The notes under the pieces: model-generated
What the model was told of the DNA's origin: nothing
Databases searched by the model: none
What the model saw: the letters and a program-made list of their open reading frames with translations, nothing else
Shown: positions 18,273-26,387 of the stretch, piece by piece
Layout of the letters: each line of letters begins with the position of its first letter
How positions within the stretch are numbered: position 1 is the first letter of the stretch
From: Oxalobacter vibrioformis
GTDB taxonomy: Bacteria; Pseudomonadota; Gammaproteobacteria; Burkholderiales; Burkholderiaceae_D
DNA length: 64,000 bases
Direction of reading: 5' to 3'
NCBI RefSeq assembly: GCF_027118995.1
Contig: NZ_CP098242.1
Coordinates: 186,001 to 250,000 of the forward strand
Made by a program: the position numbers and the translations under genes

Positions 18273-19616
18273 TTAAAGCAGCCGGGCAAGGAGCGCCTTG
18301 TCCCACTGCGGTTCAAGAGGAATTTTGACGATATGTCCGCTGCCGGGCGCCACGGTCAGCGGCGCGCCTTCGACATCCGTCATTTTTTCGAGTGTCACCA
18401 GTGCATTACCGCCCGGATGGAGCACTTCGATTTTGTCTCCGATGGAAAAGCGGTTTTTGACGGTAACGGTGGCCCAACCGTTTTCCACGTTTTCCACGTC
18501 GCCTACATAGTGGCTGTTGTGCAGTTCGGAAGCGCCGGTGAGGTAGTTCTGGTATTCCTGCGTGTGGTGGCGCTTGTAAAAGCCATCGGTATAACCGCGG
18601 TTTGCCAGCCCCTGCAAGGCGCCAAAGAGGCTGGTGTCAAAGGGGCGTCCGGCAACAGCGTCGTCAATGGCCTTGCGGTAGACCTGTGCCGTGCGGGCGA
18701 CGTAGTAGATGGATTTGGTGCGGCCTTCGATCTTTAAGGAGTTCACCCCGATTCTGACCAGCCGCTCGATATGCTCAACGGCACGCAGGTCTTTGGAATT
18801 GAGGATATAGGTGCCGTGTTCGTCCTCGATAACAGGCATGAGCTGTCCGGCCCTTTTGCCTTCCTCGATGAGGTAGACCCTGTCTGCCAGCGGATGTCGC
18901 GGCCCTTCTCCGAGTGCGGGAAAGGAGGTGCTGGCCTCATCCATGATCTGCGCCATGAAGACAGGCAGCACATCGCCCTCCTCGTTTTCTTCGGCATTGT
19001 GCACGGTGTAGTTCCAGCGGCAGGAATTGGTGCAGGTGCCCTGGTTGGAGTCACGGTGGTTGAAGTAGCCGGAAAGCAGGCAGCGCCCGGAGTACGCCAC
19101 ACAAAGCGCACCATGCACGAATACCTCCAGCTCCATATCCGGGCACTGCTGGCGGATTTCCTCGACTTCATCCAGTGACAGCTCGCGTGAGAGGATGATG
19201 CGGGTCAAGCCGATACGCTGCCAGAATTTGACGTCGGCCCAATTGATGGCATTGGCCTGCACGGAAAGGTGGATGGGGATATCGGGCCATTTATCACGCA
19301 CCATCATGATGAGGCCGGGGTCTGCCATGATGAGGGCGTCGGGTTTCATCGCGATGACAGGCTCCATGTCGGCCATGTAGGTCTTGAGCTTGGCATTGTG
19401 CGCATAGATGTTGCTGGCGACATAGAACAGCTTGCCGCGGGCATGGGCTTCGGTAATGCCCTGCTCGAGCATTTGCAGCGAAGAAAAGTCGTTGTTGCGC
19501 GCACGCAAGCTGTAGCGGGGCTGTCCGGCGTAGACGGCATCGGCACCAAAATCATAGGCCTTGTGCATCTTGGCGACGGAGCCTGCGGGAAGGAGTAATT
19601 CGGGTGCTGCTGGCAT
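18273..19616 (-). CDS. trhP: U32-family tRNA hydroxylation protein TrhP (YegQ)
   Basis: A 447-residue peptidase-U32-fold protein of the TrhP/YegQ branch. With prephenate it makes 5-hydroxyuridine at position 34 of several tRNAs. The branch signature is visible near residues 165-205: EVFVHGALCVAYSGRCLLSG followed by HRDSNQGTCTNSCRW, whose cysteines are expected to bind an iron-sulfur cluster. The C-terminal domain (about 340-447) is present, distinguishing it from the shorter UbiU and UbiV at 48.7-50.6 kb. dnaQ follows directly. Confidence 0.92.
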   Translation of the reverse strand: MPAAPELLLPAGSVAKMHKAYDFGADAVYAGQPRYSLRARNNDFSSLQMLEQGITEAHARGKLFYVASNIYAHNAKLKTYMADMEPVIAMKPDALIMADPGLIMMVRDKWPDIPIHLSVQANAINWADVKFWQRIGLTRIILSRELSLDEVEEIRQQCPDMELEVFVHGALCVAYSGRCLLSGYFNHRDSNQGTCTNSCRWNYTVHNAEENEEGDVLPVFMAQIMDEASTSFPALGEGPRHPLADRVYLIEEGKRAGQLMPVIEDEHGTYILNSKDLRAVEHIERLVRIGVNSLKIEGRTKSIYYVARTAQVYRKAIDDAVAGRPFDTSLFGALQGLANRGYTDGFYKRHHTQEYQNYLTGASELHNSHYVGDVENVENGWATVTVKNRFSIGDKIEVLHPGGNALVTLEKMTDVEGAPLTVAPGSGHIVKIPLEPQWDKALLARLL

Positions 19617-19715
19617 GGGATGACTGACTCTCGGTTACGACTAAAAACCGATTATACCGAATCCTGCCCGTGACGCTCCATAAAAGCGATGGGATGTACC
19701 TGCCTTTCCGGCATC

Positions 19716-20237
19716 TTATATCTCAACGGTATGCATTCTCCGGCTTTTGGCGATATGGCGGCTGCGCCAGGGGTCAGGGCCATATTCATTCAGCCCGGGG
19801 TCGCTCCTGAAAAAACCGGCAATGATAAAAAGGCACAGGCTGCCAATGGCGGAAAACACGCCAAAGAGATACAGCGCCACGGTCATGGAATCGTACGGTG
19901 TGTAAACCTTTGCCTGCAACAGGATGGCAACGGCGACAAGCAGCCATAACGGCAGCAGATACCAGCCGCTTCGGCCGGTGTCATGAAGCCGCCTGAACAG
20001 GAGCGCCGTGGCGGGAATGAAGAAAAGCAACTGATAAAAGGCGATCATCGTATCCTGGTAAACACCGCCAATGGTCCGGCACAGCACGGACCAGGCCAAA
20101 AAAAACAGCGTATAGAAGAAGAGGTACCCCCAGTATTCGCGCCGATTGGAACGCCCAGTAAAATTTCCCCCAGAGCGAAGCGCCAGCAGATAGTGATCCC
20201 ACAGGTTATACTCGTCTGTCGGTCTGGTATGTGTCAT
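19716..20237 (-). CDS. DUF805 inner-membrane protein
   Basis: A 173-residue protein with four hydrophobic segments. It has the DUF805 hallmarks GRSNRREYWGYLFF, FRRLHDTGRSGWYLLPL and a C-terminal DPGLNEYGPDP. The ATG at 20237 is preceded by GAAAGGAGG; an upstream extension would read through the repeat element at 20371-20547 and is spurious. The function of the family is unknown. Confidence 0.9.
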   Translation of the reverse strand: MTHTRPTDEYNLWDHYLLALRSGGNFTGRSNRREYWGYLFFYTLFFLAWSVLCRTIGGVYQDTMIAFYQLLFFIPATALLFRRLHDTGRSGWYLLPLWLLVAVAILLQAKVYTPYDSMTVALYLFGVFSAIGSLCLFIIAGFFRSDPGLNEYGPDPWRSRHIAKSRRMHTVEI

Positions 20238-20370
20238 GTCCCCTCCTTTCCAGGCTGGATTCTTACGATGGATAGACACGCACCTTTTTTCGAGGTTCCC
20301 GCAAAAAACGGGATGCCGCACGGGTGGTGAAATGTGCATGGATGTGTAGAATGGGTATTTTGCAAAGCTT

Positions 20371-20547
20371 GGGCATGTTAACGCTAGACCACCGCTCGCG
20401 AAAAGTCGTTTTGTTTCAAAGGGCAAGGCGCATAGGAAAATCTGGATACAGGCGTAGTTAATCACCATCAAATTCAGATTTTTCGAGGCAACACAGCCAT
20501 GTGGGACATAACGGCTTTGCAGCAGGTTGTTTAGTGTTAGCCTGCCC
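20371..20547. repeat. Intergenic inverted-repeat element, copy 3
   Basis: A 177-base element between two divergent genes. Ends GGGCATGTTAACGCTAGA and the complement of TTTAGTGTTAGCCTGCCC pair at 14 of 18 positions. The interior shares CGCGAAAAG, AAAGGGCAAGGCGCA, AATCTGGATAC, CAAATTCAGATTTTT and GGCTTTGCAGCAGG with copy 2. The downstream acetyltransferase starts 29 bases past it, so the element may lie in that gene's leader or promoter. Confidence 0.75.
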
Positions 20548-20575
20548 CAGGCAAACCGAAGGGAAACCCGCCTTT

Positions 20576-21289
20576 ATGCCTGTCAACGAATACAACCAGC
20601 CCATCGGGATAAGCCTGCCTGACTGGAAACCGGCAGCCATGCCTGTACCGCACACCCTCACCGGGCGTTTTTGCCGTCTTCTTCCACTGGATGCGGAAAA
20701 ACATGCCGAGGGGCTTTTTGCTGCGCACCAGCTTGCTGCGGATGACCGCAACTGGACCTACCTGCCCTACGACAGACCCGATACGCTAAAAGCGATGCGG
20801 GCTTTTCTGGAAGGACTCACCGGAAGTGAGGGCTTTGTTCATTTTGCCGTGCTTGACAGCCAAAGCGGAAAACCTGTTGGCTCGGTTGCGCTCATGCGGA
20901 TCGATCCGGCCTCCGGTGTGCTGGAAATCGGGCATGTAAACTTTTCGCCGCGAATGCAGCGGACATCGGCCTCAACAGAAGTGATTTTCCTGCTGCTCTC
21001 CTATGCGTTTGACGCGCTGGGCTATCGCCGCTGCGAGTGGAAATGTGATGGCTTAAACGCCCCTTCACGGGCCGCCGCCATGCGTTTTGGCTTTGTCTAT
21101 GAAGGCACCTTCAAAAACGCGATCGTGACAAAAGGACGCAACCGCGATACGGATTGGTTTACGATCACGGATCAGCGCTGGCCTCACATCCGGGCTGCCT
21201 TCATGGCATGGCTGGATGCGGGTAATTTTGACAGTGACGGCAGGCAGATCAGGCGGCTGGGGGATTTTTTTCCGCCTGAAACGCCCTGA
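20576..21289 (+). CDS. GNAT-family N-acetyltransferase (RimJ/RimL type)
   Basis: A 237-residue acetyltransferase of the Acetyltransf_3 type. It carries PVGSVALMRIDPASGVLEIGHVNFSP in two successive core strands, the acetyl-CoA region near ASTEVIFLLLSYAFDALGYRRCEWKCDG, and NAPSRAAAMRFGFVYEGTFKN, which is typical of YjcK/RimL-like proteins. The substrate cannot be told. The ATG at 20576 gives the family-like N-terminus NEYNQPIG; a longer frame enters the repeat element. The ribosome site is weak. Confidence 0.85.
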   Translation: MPVNEYNQPIGISLPDWKPAAMPVPHTLTGRFCRLLPLDAEKHAEGLFAAHQLAADDRNWTYLPYDRPDTLKAMRAFLEGLTGSEGFVHFAVLDSQSGKPVGSVALMRIDPASGVLEIGHVNFSPRMQRTSASTEVIFLLLSYAFDALGYRRCEWKCDGLNAPSRAAAMRFGFVYEGTFKNAIVTKGRNRDTDWFTITDQRWPHIRAAFMAWLDAGNFDSDGRQIRRLGDFFPPETP

Positions 21290-21304
21290 TTGGCGCCTGC
21301 CCCT

Positions 21305-22045
21305 TTACCAGGGCAGGATATGCTCGCGGTAGAAGTAGCCGCCTGTCGGATCGTCGTCAGCAAAGAGCGCCAGCTCAACGGCTGTCTTTGCCCCCTCTTC
21401 CACACTGAGCTCGCCTTCCGGGTTCATGTCGGAGCGGACATTGCCGGGATGGGCGGAATTGACCTTGATAGCCGTATCTTTCAACAAATCGGCCAGATGC
21501 ACGGTAAAGGCGTTTAAGGCCGTTTTGCTGGCATTGTAGGCAAAGGCCTTGGCGTCCTTGATGGGGGAGTCCGGCATGCTGTGGTAGGTGAGCGAACCCA
21601 GGATGCTGGACTGGTTGACGATGCTGCCTGCCGGGCTTTTCCTCAGCAATGGCAAAAGCAGCTGGGTCAGTTCGATAAGATTGAAGAAGTTGGCCTCAAA
21701 GGTGTCACGGATCACACTGACAGGCACGGTATCGATCTTGCGCTTGCCATCAATGGAAATCGCGGCATTGTTTACCAGGATATCGAGCCTGCCATAGTCC
21801 TTCTCGATCTCATCACGGGTCACGATGAAGGTTTCGGGGTCATTCATGTCAAGGTGCATGTGCCGGATAGTGGTATAACCGGCATTTTTCAGCTCGGCCA
21901 CGGCTTCCTTGCCGCGAACAGGCACGCGGGAACCCAGGATAACGGTGCAGCCGGCATCCAGCAGCTGGCGGCAGATTTCAAAGCCGATGCCCCTGTTACC
22001 GCCGGTGACAAGGGCGACTTTCTGTTCTGACTTTTGCTCTGACAT
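21305..22045 (-). CDS. Short-chain dehydrogenase/reductase
   Basis: A 246-residue classical SDR, probably NADP-linked and close to plant and animal carbonyl reductases. It has the nucleotide motif TGGNRGIG, DMNDP, the NNAA motif, and the catalytic Ser and Tyr-x3-Lys in SSILGS and YNASK. These last two are separated by an insert of about 20 residues, as in the carbonyl-reductase branch. It converges with the acetyltransferase gene. The substrate is unknown. Confidence 0.88.
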   Translation of the reverse strand: MSEQKSEQKVALVTGGNRGIGFEICRQLLDAGCTVILGSRVPVRGKEAVAELKNAGYTTIRHMHLDMNDPETFIVTRDEIEKDYGRLDILVNNAAISIDGKRKIDTVPVSVIRDTFEANFFNLIELTQLLLPLLRKSPAGSIVNQSSILGSLTYHSMPDSPIKDAKAFAYNASKTALNAFTVHLADLLKDTAIKVNSAHPGNVRSDMNPEGELSVEEGAKTAVELALFADDDPTGGYFYREHILPW

Positions 22046-22120
22046 CGTATTCCCCTTTTTGCGATGGTTGATTTCCTGTTTAGTATTTTATGCCAGTTTG
22101 CGCAGGAAATGACACGTCTT

Positions 22121-22510
22121 TCAAGCGTGTCTTGTCACTTCCAGCACACGCAAAAGCGCTTCCTGCCTGCCCGGCATCTGCCACTGGATGGTCTGCCCGA
22201 CAGAGAGCCCCAAAAGGGCAATGCCGACAGGGGCCAAAACGGAGATGCGGTTTTTGTCGCTATCGGCTTCTTCGGGTGACACGAGGGTCATTTCGTACTG
22301 CTCACCGGATTTGTCGTCCACAAAACGGATGGTCGAATTGAGCGTAACGATATCCGCACCGATTTCGCCAGGCTCGACGATGCTGGCACGCCGCAATTCT
22401 TCTAGCAGGTCTTTCCTGGCAGGGATATTCCGGTATTTTGGCAAATCCAGGAGTTGCTCCAGGTAGTCAAAATCATCGGCTGTTACGGTAATAGATGGCC
22501 TGTCCAACAT
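22121..22510 (-). CDS. rnk: Nucleoside diphosphate kinase regulator (Rnk)
   Basis: A 129-residue protein of the Rnk/GreA-C family. It has a short N-terminal helical part (ADDFDYLEQLLDL) and the GreA/GreB-type C-terminal domain (VTLNSTIRFVDDKSGEQYEMTLV, then ISVLAPVGIALLGLSVGQTI). It lacks the coiled-coil of real Gre factors, so it should act on RNA polymerase without transcript cleavage. It stands alone with AAAAAGGAAC upstream of the ATG. Confidence 0.9.
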   Translation of the reverse strand: MLDRPSITVTADDFDYLEQLLDLPKYRNIPARKDLLEELRRASIVEPGEIGADIVTLNSTIRFVDDKSGEQYEMTLVSPEEADSDKNRISVLAPVGIALLGLSVGQTIQWQMPGRQEALLRVLEVTRHA

Positions 22511-22645
22511 GCTTGTTCCTTTTTCTGATGTGATTTCCCTGCCATAAGAGCGGGATAAAATAATAGTTTTGCCTTCTTTTCAAGTCGGCGTATGAATACA
22601 TGATAAATCTGCTTTGCCGTCACTGTACAGCTTGCAATAAAAGCA

Positions 22646-22681
22646 AGCAATCCGGTTTGAAAGTGCTCAAACCGGATTGCT
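22646..22681 (-). terminator. Strong terminator after the zinc alcohol dehydrogenase
   Basis: A perfect 15-bp stem (AGCAATCCGGTTTGA and its complement) with a six-base loop, followed on the minus strand by CTTGCTTTTATT. The plus side also has a short T run, so it may act both ways. Confidence 0.85.
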
Positions 22682-22697
22682 GTCTTTTCGCTCCGGC

Positions 22698-22719
22698 CTT
22701 ATGCCGCCGGCGGCATAAG
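22698..22719. repeat. Perfect 22-bp palindrome
   Basis: The half-site CTTATGCCGCC is followed directly by its exact complement, with no loop. It is eight bases from the end of the zinc alcohol dehydrogenase and 17 bases from the terminator hairpin. It could be an attenuation site or a protein-binding site. Confidence 0.6.
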
Positions 22720-22726
22720 TGCTATA

Positions 22727-23785
22727 TCAGGGCTTAATCGCGATTTTCAAGACCCCGTCACGCTGGCTCATGAAAAGATCGTATGCTTCCTCGATCTGGT
22801 CAAGCTTGTATTCGTGCGTGACCAGGTGCTGAAGGTCAACGCGGCCGCTGCGAACCACATTGAGAAGTCTTCTCATGCGCTCCTTGCCGCCCGGGCAAAG
22901 CGAGGTGATGATCTTGTGGTCGCCCAGGCCGGCAGCAAAGGAGTCTGCCGGGATGGACAGCTTGCCGCTGTAGACGCCCAGGCTGGAAAGGGTGCCGCCC
23001 GGTTTCAGTACGCGCATGCAGCTTTCGAAGGTGCCTTGCGTACCCAGCGCCTCAATGGCAACATCAACCCCCTGCCCCTTGGTAAGACGCATGATTTCTT
23101 CCACCGGATCGACATGGTTGTAGTTGATAGTGATATCCGCGCCCATTTTCTTGGCGATAACGAGACGCTCCTTGATGCCGTCCACGGCAATAATCAGCGT
23201 GGCTCCCTTGAGCTTGGCACCGGCTGTGGCACACAGGCCGATCGGGCCCTGCGCGAAGACGACCACGCTGTCGCCGATCTTCACATTGGCGTTTTCTGCA
23301 CCGGCAAAGCCGGTAGACATGATGTCCGGGCACATGAGCACCTGTTCGTCAGAAACCCCCTCAGGGATATGCTGAAGATTTGCCGTGGCGTATGGCACCA
23401 GCAGGTATTCGGCCTGCGATCCGTCAATGGTGTTGCCAAAACGCCAGCCACCGGCTGCAACGCCCTGGCATTGCGATTTGCGGTCATCCAGACAGGTGAA
23501 ACACTGGCCGCACGGAGTGATGGCCCCCACGACAACACGCTGCCCCTTTTCGTATACACTCTCGACAGCCGAACCCAGCTCTTCAATGACGCCGATCGGC
23601 TCATGACCAATGGTCAGGCCGGGTTTTACCGGATACTCACCCTTCAGGATGTGGATGTCAGTACCGCAAATAGTCGTCGTGGTAATACGCACCAGCGCAT
23701 CGGTCGGGCCGACTTTGGGGATAGGTTTTTCTTCCAGCCGGATTTTTCCTGGTCCGACAAAAACGAGCGCTTTCATTGTTCCCAT
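22727..23785 (-). CDS. Zinc-dependent alcohol dehydrogenase
   Basis: A 352-residue medium-chain dehydrogenase/reductase. The catalytic zinc ligands are in ICGTDIHILKGEYP and GHEPIG. The structural zinc loop is CGQCFTCLDDRKSQC. The NAD(P)-binding region has VFAQGPIGLCATAGAKLKG followed by VDGIKERL. The ATG at 23785 is used because GGGAG stands seven bases ahead; a second ATG lies nine bases further in. Sequence features resemble the tetrameric bacterial ethanol/isopropanol dehydrogenases. A strong terminator follows. Confidence 0.9.
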   Translation of the reverse strand: MGTMKALVFVGPGKIRLEEKPIPKVGPTDALVRITTTTICGTDIHILKGEYPVKPGLTIGHEPIGVIEELGSAVESVYEKGQRVVVGAITPCGQCFTCLDDRKSQCQGVAAGGWRFGNTIDGSQAEYLLVPYATANLQHIPEGVSDEQVLMCPDIMSTGFAGAENANVKIGDSVVVFAQGPIGLCATAGAKLKGATLIIAVDGIKERLVIAKKMGADITINYNHVDPVEEIMRLTKGQGVDVAIEALGTQGTFESCMRVLKPGGTLSSLGVYSGKLSIPADSFAAGLGDHKIITSLCPGGKERMRRLLNVVRSGRVDLQHLVTHEYKLDQIEEAYDLFMSQRDGVLKIAIKP

Positions 23786-23988
23786 ACTGTAACTCCCTGA
23801 AACTGGTTTCCCCAAAAAGCAGGCTGGCCCGGGACATGCGGCAGACAGGCTGTTTGGCATCATTTACTGGCTCGCTGCCTTGTTGTGCCTGCGGCACCAG
23901 CGTCCAGCCCCCTCAGTGCCAGATTAACCGCTGTCATGCGTTTTGACCATTGACGCAGAGCAATTTTCGCGGTTTAGAGTCGGCCAAA

Positions 23989-24043
23989 ATCAATTTTGAA
24001 CCGGCAACGACGGCAGACAGGAAAAAGCCGCCTTGCAGCAGGC
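23989..24043 (+). repeat. Degenerate half copy of the inverted-repeat element
   Basis: TCAATTTTGAACCGGCAACG, then GGCAG, GAAAAAGC and TTGCAGCAGG line up block by block with the right half of copy 1 (8690-8745). No terminal inverted repeat is evident. It is the only item I recognise in the gap 23786-24140. Confidence 0.5.
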
Positions 24044-24140
24044 CACTTTCGGCAGACACACCGTCACCCGGCGTCATCCCGTCGAGCCCGATACGGTTGC
24101 GCCCTTTGTTCCTGGCAGGGTACGGTGCCGTATCCGCGTG

Positions 24141-24983
24141 CTACCCTGACAGGCTGCGGATCATCGCCATAGTTTTGCCCATCATGTCATCAAGCTCTTC
24201 CTTGCACCAGGAGACAAGGGAGTGCTCCATGCCCGGATAGACTGTCGCCTGGGCCTGCCCCCCGGCAGCCTGGTACAGAGCAGCGATACGCTCAGCCGTA
24301 CCAGGGGGAACACGGACATCGTCGCCGCCCTGGAAAAAACAGGCAGGCGGCAGGCTGGTTGCCTCGCCCGCTTCCAGTATCCTTGCCGGATTGCCCTCAT
24401 CCATCATGGCAGCATCGCCGAAAAAAGCGCGATGGCACATGAGGATTTCGAGTTCGCCCGCTTTTTCCGCCATGCGAAAACGCGCGACCGGGTCCAGCAC
24501 CCCGGAGCATGTCATGACAAATGCCTGGCTGGCATCCTTGTCACTGTCCATGGGGATAGCGCTGTAATGGCTGTCATGCGGACACAGGGCAGACAAGAGA
24601 ATAAGGTGTCCGCCACTGGAAACACCAATACCGCCCACCTTCTCCGGGACAATGCGGTACTGGGCGGCATTGTGCTTGAGCCAGCGAATGGCATAGTTGA
24701 TATCTTCAAGCGCGGCCGGATACGGCCATTCGGACGGCATGCGAAAATCGATGGCCATGACAACCACGCCATGCGAGGCAATAAGATTGGCAAAGCCATG
24801 GGTTGACGTGCGGTCACCCGACACCCACGCGCCACCGTGAACGCAGACAGCCGCAGGAAACGGGCCTTTTCCGCCCGGATAGTAAATGATGGCGCGCAGG
24901 GTGCGCCCACCGACTTCAAGCCAGGTGACTTCCCGCATACTCACGGAAAAATCGGGCGATGGTAATGGCAAAGGGTCACGCAT
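24141..24983 (-). CDS. Alpha/beta-hydrolase (esterase/lipase type)
   Basis: A 280-residue cytoplasmic hydrolase of the hormone-sensitive-lipase/BD-FAE type. HGGAW (oxyanion hole) is near residue 49, the nucleophile elbow is GVSSGG near 119, the acid is probably Asp in QGGDDVRVP, and the base is His in YPGMEHSL. GGGAG lies ten bases before the ATG. The substrate is unknown; short-chain esters are usual for the family. It stands alone between a zinc dehydrogenase and the tRNA-Leu gene. Confidence 0.88.
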   Translation of the reverse strand: MRDPLPLPSPDFSVSMREVTWLEVGGRTLRAIIYYPGGKGPFPAAVCVHGGAWVSGDRTSTHGFANLIASHGVVVMAIDFRMPSEWPYPAALEDINYAIRWLKHNAAQYRIVPEKVGGIGVSSGGHLILLSALCPHDSHYSAIPMDSDKDASQAFVMTCSGVLDPVARFRMAEKAGELEILMCHRAFFGDAAMMDEGNPARILEAGEATSLPPACFFQGGDDVRVPPGTAERIAALYQAAGGQAQATVYPGMEHSLVSWCKEELDDMMGKTMAMIRSLSG

Positions 24984-25123
24984 CAGGGTCTCCCTTTCTT
25001 GTTGCAGATAAAAGCAACTATACCCGCATTATGACCTGTTGGCTTTCGCAAGAAAAGAGATAGTGGGCAATACAAACTTTTTGTGTTTCGTCCCCTGCTG
25101 ATGCTACAATCCATGCTCGGTGT

Positions 25124-25210
25124 GCCCGGGTGGTGAAATTGGTAGACACAAGAGACTTAAAATCTCTCGCCAGTAATGGCGTACCGGTTCGATTCCGGTC
25201 CCGGGCACCA
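25124..25210 (+). tRNA. tRNA-Leu (anticodon UAA)
   Basis: The 87-base gene has a GCCCGGG/CCCGGGC acceptor stem, D arm with GGTGAAATTGGTAGACAC, anticodon stem AGAGA/TCTCT around loop CTTAAAA, a class II variable arm and TTCGATTC T loop. The CCA end is encoded. Its 3' end is the left boundary of a small island: 21 bases ending in CCAT are repeated exactly at 28241-28261. Confidence 0.95.
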
Positions 25211-25211
25211 T
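25191..25211 (+). repeat. Left attachment-type repeat at the tRNA-Leu 3' end
   Basis: The 21 bases from GATTCCGG to CACCAT (T-arm through CCA end plus one base) recur identically at 28241-28261. A tRNA 3' end is the common target of tyrosine recombinases. Confidence 0.85.
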
Positions 25212-25370
25212 GGACAAAAAAGCCAATTAAAATCAACAGATTGCAGCGCGACCGGATTGCTGGAAACTCTCTCTTAGCGATTTCTCGCCCTCTCATCACG
25301 GAAAAATCACGTAAGAATCACGGAATTAAAGTCTCCTGCGTGAATCAAACTGCCAGCGTCTTACTTTAAG

Positions 25371-26240
25371 TTATAACTTCTTCAGCTTGGCAATGGCATC
25401 CTTGTCACCCTGATCAGCAGCTTTCTTGTACCATCTGATAGCCTCCTCGCGATCCTGCTTTACCCCGTTGCCGAGTTCATAAGCTTCGCCGAGAAGTACC
25501 TGTGCATCTGCCAGTCCCTGGTTTGCCGCTTTCTGGAACAATGCTGCGGCTGTTTCAGGATTCTTGCCTACCCCTTGCCCTCGTATGTAATGCAAACCAA
25601 GATTGAATTGTGCCGGCGCATATCCCTGTTTCGCGGATAGCTCATACCACTTGTTTGCCTCGACATAATCCTGTTTCACACCGTGCGCATGGGAATACAT
25701 CGAACCCAGGTTGAACTGGGCCATGGCGTTATTCTTTTCGGCTGCCGCGCGGAACAGGGTCTTTGCTTTGGCATAATCCTGTTTGACGCCCCTTCCAAAA
25801 CGGGTCATGCTCCCCAAGTTGACCATGGCACTCGTATCCCCCTGGTCTACCGCTTTTTGGTACCAGGAAGCAGCTTTTGCCTCATCTTTTTTGATGCCCC
25901 TGCCGTCTTCGTAGGCCAGGCCAAGATTGTATTGTGCATTGGCTTCACCTTGCTCAGCAGCTTTTCCTGTCCAGTACGTGGCCTTTTTCAGGTCTTTGTT
26001 AACCCCTTTTCCTTCACGATAGAGCTTGGCAAGTCCAATCTGGGCTTTTGGATTACCTTGATTGGCGGATTTTTGCAGAAATTCAAAGGCTTTTTTGTAA
26101 TCACCCGCCTGGAAGTGTTTCACTCCTTCAGACAGATTGTCTGCATGAACCATGCCAACCATTCCCAAAAAACAGATGGCGCTTATATTAAAAAGCAAAC
26201 GACTCAACGAAAAACGGCTCCTTCTGATAGCACTGTCCAT
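25371..26240 (-). CDS. Exported Sel1-repeat protein in the tRNA-Leu island
   Basis: A 289-residue protein with a signal peptide (basic start, hydrophobic LLFNISAICFLGMVGMVHA) and about seven regular Sel1 repeats with consensus AxxGxxxAQxNLGxxYxxGxGVxxDxxKAxxW. It is expected in the periplasm. AGGAG stands five bases before the ATG. It follows a large unknown gene on the same strand, after a terminator-like hairpin, so it may have its own promoter. It parallels the Sel1 gene at 13720-14703. Confidence 0.88.
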   Translation of the reverse strand: MDSAIRRSRFSLSRLLFNISAICFLGMVGMVHADNLSEGVKHFQAGDYKKAFEFLQKSANQGNPKAQIGLAKLYREGKGVNKDLKKATYWTGKAAEQGEANAQYNLGLAYEDGRGIKKDEAKAASWYQKAVDQGDTSAMVNLGSMTRFGRGVKQDYAKAKTLFRAAAEKNNAMAQFNLGSMYSHAHGVKQDYVEANKWYELSAKQGYAPAQFNLGLHYIRGQGVGKNPETAAALFQKAANQGLADAQVLLGEAYELGNGVKQDREEAIRWYKKAADQGDKDAIAKLKKL

Positions 26241-26332
26241 AACATCTCCTGTGTCGTTTTAAGGGATACCTGCACGCAGCAGCAGGCACGGCAAAAAAGA
26301 AATCATGCCATAGTTTTTTGCATTACCAAAGC

Positions 26333-26360
26333 AAAGGCCGGGCAATGTTATCCGGCCTTT
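26333..26360 (-). terminator. Hairpin after the 502-residue island gene
   Basis: AAAGGCCGG and CCGGCCTTT form a perfect 9-bp stem with a ten-base loop, 27 bases past the stop codon. The T run after it is short. Confidence 0.6.
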
Positions 26361-26387
26361 GTCCCTGCAATGAACACGAGCGGTTTT

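Noticed and set aside
20238..20471. N-terminal extension of the DUF805 gene
   Set aside because: It also reads into a repeat element, and GAAAGGAGG marks the ATG at 20237.
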